From Chloroflexota bacterium (lineage in GTDB: Bacteria > Chloroflexota > Anaerolineae > Anaerolineales > UBA11579): a stretch of DNA of 6,058 bases. Location of the stretch: assembly GCA_030610225.1 (NCBI GenBank), contig JAUWSD010000080.1:1-6058 (forward strand), in the 5' to 3' direction. This document shows positions 5,760-6,058 of the stretch, piece after piece (within the stretch, counting starts at the first letter, position 1; every line of letters starts with the position of its first letter). The notes beneath the pieces were generated by a model. That model was not told where the DNA came from, searched no databases, and was given only the letters and a program-made list of their open reading frames with translations. Made by a program: the position numbers and the translations under genes.

Positions 5760-6058
5760 TTGGAACAAAAAGATTCAAGCACATCAAAAGGGTACTTGAT
5801 CGCAATTGGGAGTGCAGTGATCTTCTCAACGACAGCGATATTGATCAGTTATTTAACTGAAACCTTCTCTTTACCTGCCCCCGTGCTTGCATTCTGGAGA
5901 GACCTGTTTGCAGTTTTGACCTTATTGATTGCATTGGGTTTCTTCTGGCCAAATCACCTCAAAGTCAAAAAGAAGCACCTTGGATTTCTGATGCTCTATG
6001 GCTTTGTCTTAGCTTTTTACAACATAATCTGGACAACTTCGGTGGGCGTGAATGGAGC
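5760..6058 (+). CDS. EamA/DMT-family transporter, N-terminal part only
   Basis: The frame opens at TTG behind a strong GAGGAG and stays open to the window edge: 99 full codons plus two bases. After a hydrophilic start (about 10 residues), hydrophobic segments lie at about 12-32, 40-62 and 74-94, with a basic loop VKKKHL (69-74) between the second and third. The pattern AILISYLTETFSLPAPVLAFWRD (split around 27-48) and the later IIWTTSVGVNG (89-99) are characteristic of drug/metabolite transporter EamA domains. Full members have about ten helices and 290-310 residues, so about two thirds is outside the window. It would be an inner-membrane carrier of unknown substrate, often an efflux carrier for amino acids or metabolites. 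It is divergent from nfnA, and nothing here links their function. Confidence 0.82.
   Translation, partial: MEQKDSSTSKGYLIAIGSAVIFSTTAILISYLTETFSLPAPVLAFWRDLFAVLTLLIALGFFWPNHLKVKKKHLGFLMLYGFVLAFYNIIWTTSVGVNG

Noticed and set aside
1..6058. tRNA, rRNA, CRISPR array, insertion sequence or prophage elements
   Set aside because: No cloverleaf, conserved rRNA stretch, regularly spaced repeats, transposase motifs or terminal inverted repeats were seen.

Overview
The window reads as bacterial chromosome: tightly packed genes, clear Shine-Dalgarno sites, TTG as well as ATG starts, and AT-rich spacers between moderately AT-rich genes. A hydrogenase maturation protease and an NfnAB-type electron-bifurcating oxidoreductase point to an anaerobic, probably fermentative, hydrogen-metabolising organism. 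The Ras-like GTPase and overall gene style would fit an anaerobic Chloroflexota (Anaerolineae-like) genome, but that is an impression and no marker gene here settles it.

Layout. (1) Positions 2-235, plus strand: the last 77 codons of a hydrogenase maturation protease, probably the end of a hydrogenase gene cluster lying to the left. (2) Positions 1558-291, minus strand: a two-gene unit of a three-helix membrane protein with a cytosolic Cys/His domain, followed by a Ras-like small GTPase whose start codon overlaps the membrane gene's stop (TAATG). (3) Positions 1559-1859: a 301-base AT-rich divergent spacer with promoter-like elements and two inverted repeats. (4) Positions 1860-3128, plus strand: an MFS transporter, ending at a strong bidirectional terminator (3154-3181) shared with the convergent nfn genes. 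(5) Positions 5484-3202, minus strand: nfnA then nfnB, 24 bases apart. (6) Positions 5485-5759: a divergent AT-rich spacer. (7) From 5760, plus strand: the first 99 codons of an EamA/DMT-family transporter, cut by the window edge.

How they work together. NfnAB would couple NADH and reduced ferredoxin to NADP+ in the cytosol, which fits a cell that also matures a [NiFe] hydrogenase. The two transporters are separate units with unknown substrates. The best candidate for something little described is the translationally coupled pair of membrane zinc-site-like protein and Ras-like GTPase, whose GTPase motifs are unusual (no Asp in the G3 motif; THKD in place of NKxD). A second point worth checking is NfnB, which has Ala at the position where relatives carry the Glu or Gln ligand of a [4Fe-4S] cluster.
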